From NCBI GenBank assembly GCA_028818995.1, contig JAPPMR010000684.1, forward strand, positions 1 to 7,493: a stretch of DNA of 7,493 nucleotides, written 5' to 3'. This DNA comes from Candidatus Poribacteria bacterium (lineage in GTDB: Bacteria; Poribacteria; WGA-4E; WGA-3G). Position 1 is the first letter of the stretch. Every line of letters begins with the position of its first letter. Both the position numbers and the translations under genes were made by a program. Positions 1 to 5,369 of this stretch are shown here, in pieces. The notes under the pieces were generated by a model. The model was not told the DNA's origin. It saw only the letters and a program-made list of their open reading frames with translations, and searched no databases.

Positions 1-50
1 GACACCGCCCTTTCACGGCGGCGACACGAGTTCAAATCTCGTCGGGGGTA
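1..50 (+). tRNA. tRNA-Glu (anticodon UUC), 3' portion
   Basis: The window opens inside a tRNA gene. The anticodon stem CCGCC/GGCGG encloses the seven-base loop CTTTCAC, giving anticodon TTC (Glu). It is followed by a short variable region, a T stem-loop (ACGAG, TTCAAAT, CTCGT), the 3' acceptor strand CGGGGGT and discriminator A at position 50. By comparison with bacterial tRNA-Glu, the first base shown corresponds to about tRNA position 23, so the 5' acceptor strand and most of the D arm lie upstream of the window. No CCA is encoded after the discriminator base, so the CCA end must be added enzymatically. Confidence 0.93.
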
Positions 51-57
51 TTTTCCC

Positions 58-98
58 ATAAAGAACCCAACCCACGATAAATGGGTTGGGTTCTTTAT
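58..98. terminator. Long perfect hairpin between convergent tRNA and operon, probable (bidirectional) intrinsic terminator
   Basis: Bases 58-74 and 82-98 form a 17-bp perfect inverted repeat with a 7-base loop (CGATAAA). The core is AACCCAACCCA/TGGGTTGGGTT, flanked by A/T pairs. On the + strand the stem runs into a T-rich stretch (TTCTTTATTTAT), placing a good terminator 8 bases after the tRNA end. On the - strand the descending arm also ends in TTCTTTAT, 46 bases beyond the ferredoxin stop, so it may end the operon as well, though with a weaker U tract. The hairpin structure is seen directly; its role is inferred. Confidence 0.8.
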
Positions 99-143
99 TT
101 ATAGGAAACTTATAAGACTATCTATTTAGCGTATCGGTAAATC

Positions 144-602
144 TCAATCAGCAGCCTCAGCAAGCTCCAACAACACGGGTGATTCGACTCGGATAGCATC
201 TTTGATGCAGACCTCTTCGCAAAGCAGACAACCGACACAATCCTTCGGTTTCACAAGTTCACAGATACCAAAGAAACTATCAGCGTGTTCATTTGTAATT
301 GGATCTTGTATTTCAAGGCACTCCCACGGACAGATTTGCACACAGAAATCACATCCGGAGCAGAGTTCTTCATAAATAACGGCGATAGGGCGATACTTAC
401 GTTCAGGGATAAATTTACACACTTCACCGAATTGGTCACGAATTGCTTCCACCGGACATACCATGCCGCATGCACTGCAATCAATACACACATCTGGGTC
501 AATAATGTGCAATTTTCCACGATCACCAGTAATCGCATCAACCGGACATTTACATAGACACTGCAGACATCCGATGCATTCGTCAGTAATAAAATATGCC
601 AT
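144..602 (-). CDS. Four-cluster 4Fe-4S ferredoxin-like protein
   Basis: This 152-residue protein is built almost wholly of iron-sulfur motifs. Four CxxCxxCxxxC sets are visible: C9/C12/C15/C19, C39/C42/C45/C49, C81/C84/C87/C91 and C122/C125/C128/C132. The first three are followed by proline. This is two bacterial 2[4Fe-4S] ferredoxin units in tandem, joined by a linker of about 30 residues (50-80), and could hold up to four [4Fe-4S] clusters. Extra cysteines occur at 17, 62, 95 and 114. There is no signal peptide, membrane segment or flavin/molybdopterin domain, so it is probably a soluble electron carrier or the small subunit of an unseen oxidoreductase. The ATG at 602 is preceded by GAGGT eight bases upstream. 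It starts 25 bases after the stop of the redoxin gene and is the last gene of the apparent operon. The electron-transfer role is well supported; the redox partner is unknown. Confidence 0.93.
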   Translation of the reverse strand: MAYFITDECIGCLQCLCKCPVDAITGDRGKLHIIDPDVCIDCSACGMVCPVEAIRDQFGEVCKFIPERKYRPIAVIYEELCSGCDFCVQICPWECLEIQDPITNEHADSFFGICELVKPKDCVGCLLCEEVCIKDAIRVESPVLLELAEAAD

Positions 603-610
603 AATAGTTT

Positions 611-615
611 ACCTC
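611..615 (-). promoter_or_regulatory. Ribosome binding site of the ferredoxin gene
   Basis: On the - strand GAGGT lies 8 bases before the ATG at 602, inside the 25-base gap after the upstream redoxin gene. It supports this start and separate translation of the last cistron. Confidence 0.6.
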
Positions 616-627
616 GTACCATCTATT

Positions 628-2976
628 TTAGCACAGTCCAAGATGTGTTGCAACAAGTTCTTCTAATCTTACAGCCCATGCCTCAGGTGAATGTACTTTT
701 CCTGATCGTGCCTCAATAACTTTTCCATTGGTATCAATCAGGAGAAGTGTAGGGATTTCCTGAATGGCAAATTGCTGAGCAAGTGGTCCTTGTATCAATT
801 TGCCTCCATCATAGATATGGTGTCCTTGATAGTTTCTTTCACTGAGTAATCGGTGAAAATCTTCTTCATTTTTCCATCCTGCAATGTTGACACTAATAAT
901 GTCAAATCCCTTGGTGTGGTATTTTTGATAGACTGTATCAATATAAGTTAATTCTTCTTCACAGTAGTCTTGGCTTGTCCAAAAATAGAGTAGGACAACT
1001 TTCCCTCGGTATGCTTTGGGTGAAACAGGTTTGCCATTAACATCAACTGCTGAGAAATCAGGTACAATGTTTCCGATTCGTGTCATCTCTGTCCATTTCA
1101 CGAGTTGGCTAAGTTGTTCTTTCCTTGTATCCACAGAGCTTATTTTTCTATTCCTGTCAATAAACCACTGGGAAGGCACCTTGGTTACACCAAAATAGTG
1201 AGCAAGATCGCCTTTCCCACCTTCTTCATCAAAAAGCTGCTGCCAAGGAATTTCATGTTCCTCAATGAATTTGCGGAGTTCTGTTTCGTTTTCATCCAAG
1301 CTGACACCGATAACCTCTAACCCTTTGTTGTGATATTCCTCATAGACTTTTTTGAGATAAGGAATTTCTGGTGCACAGAAACCACACCACTTCGCACAGA
1401 AATTTAGCACCAACATTTTGCCATGGTAATCCGAGACAGATATAGGCGTGCCATCAACCGCGGTCGCGGAAAAATGGGGAAGTTGTAAACCAACCCATGC
1501 CTCCTGATTCCATCTAAACTCTGGATGAGGTTCCCATGGATATTCTTGTGCTAATTCAGTTTCACCTAACGTTTCATAAATATCACCGAGTCCGCGTAAT
1601 GCATACCAATCATTAGGTTCGTGTTCCAAATGATGCTCAAAAGCCTGTTGCGCTTGTACAATCAGTACCTTGTAACGTGTAATCAGCTCAGCATTTTCCT
1701 CGGGACTTTTCATCAGCTTACGATAGATCACACAAGGTGTTGTTCCTACCTCTTTATACAGTCTTACCAACCAATGGTACAATTCTGACTTGCCTTGTCG
1801 TTGTGCCCTTTCAAACAATTCTTCAAGTAACGTAAGCGAAGTATTATAATTAATTGCATAAAAACAGATTTCTGCGTCATTAGGTACCAAAGTGATTGCT
1901 TGTTCATTAAATGTACTATAACCTTTCTGCTCAATTACCGCTAAAATTTTTGCTGCAGCACCGTTTTCAGGTTGTTTTTCATATACATCTTCAGCGAATT
2001 CTCTCAGTTCCAGAAGCATCGCATCAGGGAACAGTGGAACGTACTCTGGAAGTTGCGATGGTAGTGTCGTCAGACCGTCAATAACTCCTGCTTCTATTTT
2101 TGTTTTGAAGTAATCTAAAAGTTTTTCCTGCACCTTGGGTGTCAGTTTCCATTTTGGCACTGAAAGTCCACGGTTATCCAATGTATCAAGATAAGCATCC
2201 CAAAAATCCGTATTCTCAGATGTTTCATTCTCAAAGATGTTTGAGTCGGTTGATTCTGCTACCATTACTTTGTTAAATACCGCTTGTTCTTCGGATATCA
2301 AATCTCTACATTTCCCAATTGTGCCTTTACCTTCACCTATTCCCATAATCCTATCCCCTTCCCGCTTTTCCCAATATCGTTTATCGAATGTTTTTAGACT
2401 TGTATATACTGAATAAGGTGTTACTCTCTGTCGCCGATAGAAAAATCTTACTTCATGGTAACGTGCTGAATTGTCTTGCTGTTTTGCCCACTCAAATATG
2501 TTTTCAAGTGCGGTGAAAATTTCAAACTTCCCAGTTATGTGTCCGTAGGAACCATGTCTTCTCCTATACTCTTTTATCAAAAGCAGATTCAGACATAGAT
2601 CTTTTGGTAGCAGTGTTAATGCTTTTTCCATAAACGGCAATACCTCATTGAACCCCATTTTCGTATAGGCAACAGTTGCCAATAGTACGGATGCTGGTCC
2701 ATTGTCAGGATCAGTGTCAAGGAAACTTTCAGCTAATGACCGTAACTTTGGCAACATCTCTTTTGGGAAACGCCAAAAATAGTCGGAAAGAGTAGGAGGG
2801 AGTGCAGATTCACCATCTGTAACACCTTCCTCAATTTTGGTCTTAAAGTAAGCGATGAGTTTATCCTGCATCTCCGCGTCCATCTCCAATTCACCCGTGC
2901 CTGCTGAAAGCCCGAAGTTGTAAAGTGAGTTGAGGAACGTATACCAAAAATCTGTGGAATCGTATTTTTCTCTCAT
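628..2976 (-). CDS. Tandem redoxin (TlpA-like thioredoxin fold) protein with duplicated N-terminal helical module, copy 2
   Basis: This 782-residue protein has four parts. Residues about 7-235 (A) and 255-445 (B) are diverged copies of one module, each with a TDFW start, a KTKIE-G segment, an FP-ML-LR-like segment and a PDNG/PENG-A segment. I do not recognise this family. Residues 453-480 resemble a single TPR helix pair. Redoxin 1 (about 495-627) has the AhpC-TSA/TlpA layout: PHFSATAVDG, then active site W530-C531-G532-F533-C534, then cis-Pro601. Redoxin 2 (about 634-780) keeps PDFSAVDVNGK and Pro742, but its active site reads FWTSQDYC, with only C672 left and one residue fewer than a CxxC site. 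CxxC proteins of this type usually act as thiol-disulfide oxidoreductases rather than peroxidases. No signal peptide is seen. The ATG at 2976 has AGGTGA six bases upstream. The gene follows its paralogue by 42 bases and precedes the ferredoxin gene by 25. The thiol-redox role is inferred from the domain; the substrate is unknown. Confidence 0.9.
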   Translation of the reverse strand: MREKYDSTDFWYTFLNSLYNFGLSAGTGELEMDAEMQDKLIAYFKTKIEEGVTDGESALPPTLSDYFWRFPKEMLPKLRSLAESFLDTDPDNGPASVLLATVAYTKMGFNEVLPFMEKALTLLPKDLCLNLLLIKEYRRRHGSYGHITGKFEIFTALENIFEWAKQQDNSARYHEVRFFYRRQRVTPYSVYTSLKTFDKRYWEKREGDRIMGIGEGKGTIGKCRDLISEEQAVFNKVMVAESTDSNIFENETSENTDFWDAYLDTLDNRGLSVPKWKLTPKVQEKLLDYFKTKIEAGVIDGLTTLPSQLPEYVPLFPDAMLLELREFAEDVYEKQPENGAAAKILAVIEQKGYSTFNEQAITLVPNDAEICFYAINYNTSLTLLEELFERAQRQGKSELYHWLVRLYKEVGTTPCVIYRKLMKSPEENAELITRYKVLIVQAQQAFEHHLEHEPNDWYALRGLGDIYETLGETELAQEYPWEPHPEFRWNQEAWVGLQLPHFSATAVDGTPISVSDYHGKMLVLNFCAKWCGFCAPEIPYLKKVYEEYHNKGLEVIGVSLDENETELRKFIEEHEIPWQQLFDEEGGKGDLAHYFGVTKVPSQWFIDRNRKISSVDTRKEQLSQLVKWTEMTRIGNIVPDFSAVDVNGKPVSPKAYRGKVVLLYFWTSQDYCEEELTYIDTVYQKYHTKGFDIISVNIAGWKNEEDFHRLLSERNYQGHHIYDGGKLIQGPLAQQFAIQEIPTLLLIDTNGKVIEARSGKVHSPEAWAVRLEELVATHLGLC
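961..984 (-). other. Degenerate active site of redoxin domain 2, copy 2 gene
   Basis: These bases encode FWTSQDYC (residues 665-672). They align with FCAKWCGFC of redoxin 1, with the tryptophan and first cysteine replaced and one residue deleted. Only the C-terminal (resolving-type) cysteine, C672, remains, so the domain cannot carry out the usual two-cysteine cycle. Confidence 0.75.
1375..1386 (-). other. CxxC active site of redoxin domain 1, copy 2 gene
   Basis: Codons TGT GGT TTC TGT encode C531-G532-F533-C534 after W530. This is a thioredoxin-type CGFC site in the TlpA-like position, just after the strand LVLNF. The matching cis-proline is P601 (VPSQW). Confidence 0.9.
1550..1599 (-). 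repeat. 50-bp block identical to 3839-3888 in the paralogous gene
   Basis: This block is base-for-base identical to 3839-3888 across 50 positions, including all synonymous sites, and encodes RGLGDIYETLGETELA in both proteins. The flanking alignment is clearly more diverged. It is the TPR-like segment just before redoxin 1. Confidence 0.9.
1642..2214 (-). repeat. N-terminal module copy B of the copy 2 gene
   Basis: Residues about 255-445 repeat the layout of residues 7-235 of the same protein: TDFW...LDTL...GLS, then YFKTKIE-GV-DG, then FP-AM-LELREFAE, then ENGAAAKILA, then LEELFERAQRQ. The identity is at protein level and moderate. Compared with the paralogue's B copy, about 13 residues are missing after AINYN, where the paralogue has the segment around NRHDPLFE. 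Confidence 0.75.
2272..2958 (-). repeat. N-terminal module copy A of the copy 2 gene
   Basis: Residues about 7-235 begin STDFWYTFLNSLYN and continue through YFKTKIEEGVTDG, WRFPKEML, DPDNGPASVLLA and LENIFEWAKQQ. Each block has a counterpart in copy B. Predicted to be mostly helical from the Leu/Glu/Lys-rich spacing. This copy is closer to copy A of the upstream paralogue than to copy B of its own protein. Confidence 0.75.
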
Positions 2977-2982
2977 AATTGT

Positions 2983-2988
2983 TCACCT
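2983..2988 (-). promoter_or_regulatory. Ribosome binding site of the copy 2 redoxin gene
   Basis: AGGTGA on the - strand lies 6 bases before the ATG at 2976, within the 42-base gap between the paralogues. It fixes this start. Confidence 0.65.
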
Positions 2989-3018
2989 ATACTGTGTTAT
3001 GAAATGCCTACATATTCT

Positions 3019-5316
3019 CTATAGGTGCGCTGCCACAAGTTTTTCCAAATTTGTAGTCCAAACTTCAGGTGAATGCACTTGTCCGTACCTTGAATGAATT
3101 ACCTTACTGTCTTTATCAATCAACACAATTGCTGGAAGTGGCCGCCATGGGTCTATACCGAATTGGTTTGCCAATGCCTCATACGGACCGAAACCAAAGG
3201 CTTCGAATCCCTTCGTATGGTATTTACGATATATTGTGTCCACTTGTGTTAGCACCTCCTCACTGTTACCAAAAAAGAGTAGGACAACTTTGCCTTTACA
3301 TGCAGAGGATGAAATAAGATTTCCCTTTATATCTTCTGCTGAAAAATCTGGAATTACGTTGCCAACCCGCGATATTTCTGTCCAGTTCACGAGATGCCCA
3401 AGCCTTTCCTGTCTGGTCTCAACCGAGATAATTTTTCCATCTCGATCAATGAGCCACTGCGAAGGAACACTATTAATACCAAAATACTGAGCAAGTTCAC
3501 TTTTCCAACCTGTGCCTTCAAAAATCTGTATCCACGGAATATCATGTTCTTCAATATATTCCCGTAGTTCCGCTTCGCTTTCATCTAAACTTACACCGAT
3601 AACGTCAAAACCTTTGTCGTGATGCTCTTTGTATACTTCTTTGATATACGGAATTTCTGGGGCGCAGAAACCACACCACTTTGCACAGAAATTGAGGAGT
3701 ACCAATTTACCACGGTAGTCAGAGAAAGATAAGGGTGCACCATCAACAGTGGTAGCGGAAAAATTGGGTAGTTGTCTCCCAACCCATGCTGTTTGCTCCC
3801 ATCTAAACTCTGAATGCGGTTCCCATGGATATTTTTTCGCTAATTCAGTTTCACCTAACGTTTCATAAATATCACCGAGTCCGCGTAAAGCATACCAATC
3901 GTCAGGTTCTTCTACAAGCCGTTCCTGAAAAGCGTATTGTGCTTGGACGATTAAGGGTTTGCATTTTGCAAGCAGTTCGGCGTTTCCTTCAGCATTTTGC
4001 ATCAGATTGCGGTAGATATGACACGGCGTTCTACCAACCTCTTTATAAAGTTTTGTAAGCCAATGATACAATGTGGATTCATCTTGCCGTTGTGTCCTTT
4101 CAAATAATTCTTGAAGCGCTGAAAGCGTCAATTCAAACAATGGGTCATGACGATTACCGATACTTTCACTGTAACGTCTAATTGCCAAATAGCAAATTTC
4201 AGCATCGTTAGGCAACAACTCTATCGCTTGTTCAAGGAACGGGGATTCACTTTTCTCCACAATGATTGCTAACATCTTTGCTGCAGCACCGTTTTCTGGT
4301 TGGTTTTCAAGCACTTCTTCAGCGAATTCACGGAGTTCCAAAAGCATCGCTTCAGGGAAAATTGGAACATATTCTGGGAGTTGCAATGGCAATCTCGTTT
4401 GTCCGTCAACAACGCCTTCTTCAATTTTTGTTTTGAAGTAATTCAATAGTTGTTCTTGGACTCTCGGTGTGAGTTTCCATCGTCGTCCTGAAAGTCCAAG
4501 GTCTTCAAGGGTATCAAGATATGCCTCCCAAAAATCGGTATTTTTGGATGACGTATCAAGTAGTTTCTGTTGCTCATCCGATTCTTGAACCGAATTTTTC
4601 TGAAAAGCTGCTTGTTCCTCTGGAGACAAATCTCTACACTTCTTGATCAACGCGTTACACTCTTCAATTTGATTTCTACACCACTTCGAACGTTCAGGAT
4701 TTTCAAGGCCCTCCTTAAAATCCATGAGTTTATCTTTAAGGTGCTTATAGACTGTGTAGGGGGTTATCCTATGTCCCCAATAAAATGACCTTGCTTCCTG
4801 ATAACGATCATTATTGTCTTGTTGTTTTCCCCACGAATACAAGTTTTCAAGCACCTTGAGAATAATGCCTTGTTTCTCGAAATCCCCAAAATAACCGTGG
4901 CTACTTCTATATTCGTCAATAATCGCTAAATTCATACACGGATCATTAGGAATTGACTCCATATTAATATCTAAAAGGGATGGTCGTTGGGATTCCCAAT
5001 CTGCCCGTTCTACTAATGTGAGAATCATGGATGCTGCACTGTTGTCCGAATCTGTTTTGAGAAAACCATCTGCTAATGTTTGAATTTTCGGTAATATCTC
5101 TTCCGGAAACCGCCAAAAGTAATTATGAATACCGGGTGGAAGTGCGGTTTCTCCATTCGTGAGTCCTACCTCAATCTTTTCTTTAAGATAAACAAGAAGT
5201 TTTTCCTGTGTCTCATCATCCATTTCCAATTCACCTTTTCCGGCTGAGAGCCCCTCGTTATAGAGTGAATTGATAAAGGTATACCAGAAATCTGTAGAAT
5301 TGTATTTATCGGTCAT
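3019..5316 (-). CDS. Tandem redoxin (TlpA-like thioredoxin fold) protein with duplicated N-terminal helical module, copy 1
   Basis: This 765-residue protein is a paralogue of the next gene downstream and has the same order of parts. Module A is at about 7-240, module B at about 258-465, a TPR-like segment at 470-497, redoxin 1 at 512-645 and a shortened redoxin 2 at 651-765. Redoxin 1 has W547-C548-G549-F550-C551 and cis-Pro618 (VPSQW), so it should be redox-active. Redoxin 2 keeps the opening PDFSAEDIKGN and the LPAIVLID strand, but the active-site loop reads FFGNSEEVLT with no cysteine. About 30 residues after FEAFGFG are also missing relative to the paralogue, so it is a non-catalytic remnant or a binding domain. 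A charged insert around 196-228 (LMDFKEGLENPERS) replaces different sequence in the paralogue. No signal peptide or membrane helix is visible. The ATG at 5316 has AGGAG four bases upstream. The gene sits 53 bases after the WD40 gene. The biological substrate is unknown. Confidence 0.9.
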   Translation of the reverse strand: MTDKYNSTDFWYTFINSLYNEGLSAGKGELEMDDETQEKLLVYLKEKIEVGLTNGETALPPGIHNYFWRFPEEILPKIQTLADGFLKTDSDNSAASMILTLVERADWESQRPSLLDINMESIPNDPCMNLAIIDEYRSSHGYFGDFEKQGIILKVLENLYSWGKQQDNNDRYQEARSFYWGHRITPYTVYKHLKDKLMDFKEGLENPERSKWCRNQIEECNALIKKCRDLSPEEQAAFQKNSVQESDEQQKLLDTSSKNTDFWEAYLDTLEDLGLSGRRWKLTPRVQEQLLNYFKTKIEEGVVDGQTRLPLQLPEYVPIFPEAMLLELREFAEEVLENQPENGAAAKMLAIIVEKSESPFLEQAIELLPNDAEICYLAIRRYSESIGNRHDPLFELTLSALQELFERTQRQDESTLYHWLTKLYKEVGRTPCHIYRNLMQNAEGNAELLAKCKPLIVQAQYAFQERLVEEPDDWYALRGLGDIYETLGETELAKKYPWEPHSEFRWEQTAWVGRQLPNFSATTVDGAPLSFSDYRGKLVLLNFCAKWCGFCAPEIPYIKEVYKEHHDKGFDVIGVSLDESEAELREYIEEHDIPWIQIFEGTGWKSELAQYFGINSVPSQWLIDRDGKIISVETRQERLGHLVNWTEISRVGNVIPDFSAEDIKGNLISSSACKGKVVLLFFGNSEEVLTQVDTIYRKYHTKGFEAFGFGPYEALANQFGIDPWRPLPAIVLIDKDSKVIHSRYGQVHSPEVWTTNLEKLVAAHL
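3247..3276 (-). other. Cysteine-free active-site loop of redoxin domain 2, copy 1 gene
   Basis: This segment encodes FFGNSEEVLT (residues 681-690), where a thioredoxin CxxC motif would normally stand. Both cysteines are gone and the loop is four residues shorter than in the downstream paralogue, whose matching loop still keeps one cysteine. Confidence 0.75.
3664..3675 (-). other. CxxC active site of redoxin domain 1, copy 1 gene
   Basis: Codons TGT GGT TTC TGC encode C548-G549-F550-C551 after W547, in the sequence context LLNFCAKW...APEIPY shared with the paralogue. Confidence 0.9.
3839..3888 (-). repeat. 50-bp block identical to 1550-1599 in the paralogous gene
   Basis: This is the partner of the block at 1550-1599, with no mismatch across 50 bases. 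It encodes the same TPR-like segment immediately before redoxin 1. Confidence 0.9.
3922..4545 (-). repeat. N-terminal module copy B of the copy 1 gene
   Basis: Residues about 258-465 match copy B of the paralogue closely (DFWEAYLDTL, KLTPRVQEQLL, LPEYVPIFPEAMLLELREFAE, ENGAAAKMLA, LQELFERTQRQ). They match copy A of the same protein more weakly. It includes a segment around GNRHDPLFELTL that the paralogue lacks. Confidence 0.75.
4597..5298 (-). repeat. N-terminal module copy A of the copy 1 gene
   Basis: Residues about 7-240 begin STDFWYTFINSLYN. They run through GELEMDDETQEKL, YFWRFPEEILPK, DSDNSAAS and LENLYSWGKQQ to CRDLSPEEQAAF. This parallels copy A of the paralogue almost block for block, apart from the more diverged segment at about 196-222. 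Confidence 0.75.
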
Positions 5317-5320
5317 AATT

Positions 5321-5325
5321 CTCCT
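5321..5325 (-). promoter_or_regulatory. Ribosome binding site of the copy 1 redoxin gene
   Basis: AGGAG on the - strand lies 4 bases before the ATG at 5316. The spacing is short but the match is strong. It lies in the 53-base gap after the WD40 gene, where I see no hairpin terminator and no convincing promoter. Confidence 0.65.
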
Positions 5326-5369
5326 ATATTAAGTTTACAAAACATTGCAGTGAGTTCGGCAAAACGTTA

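Noticed and set aside
1..50. tRNA-Glu 3' end as an attachment site of an integrated element
   Set aside because: tRNA 3' ends are common integration sites, but I found no second copy of the tRNA end in the window, no integrase gene and no phage or conjugation gene.
144..602. Catalytic subunit of ferredoxin-thioredoxin reductase
   Set aside because: The cysteines fall into four standard CxxCxxCxxxC ferredoxin motifs. The CPC and CHC pattern of the reductase's catalytic chain is not present.
251..622. Open - strand frame of 123 codons overlapping the ferredoxin gene
   Set aside because: It lies over the four-cluster ferredoxin in another frame, has no recognisable motif and no good ribosome binding site. 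The ferredoxin frame has sixteen cluster cysteines in perfect motif spacing and is clearly the real gene.
285..666. Short + strand open frames opposite the ferredoxin gene
   Set aside because: They are antisense shadows of the ferredoxin gene, with no domain and no conserved start context.
1016..1320. Short + strand open frames within the copy 2 redoxin gene
   Set aside because: They are antisense to conserved redoxin domain codons and encode no recognisable protein.
1096..1494. Redoxin 1 as a peroxiredoxin (AhpC/Tpx-type peroxidase)
   Set aside because: The site is WCGFC with two cysteines in CxxC spacing rather than the PxxxTxxC peroxidatic motif, so a thiol-disulfide oxidoreductase is the better call.
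3387..3782. Short - strand open frames inside the copy 1 redoxin gene
   Set aside because: They overlap redoxin 1 in a different frame. The long frame carries WCGFC and the cis-proline and continues through both.
5317..5369. Internal promoter or terminator between the WD40 gene and the first redoxin gene
   Set aside because: The 53-base gap shows a ribosome binding site but no stem-loop with a T tract and no convincing -35/-10 pair.
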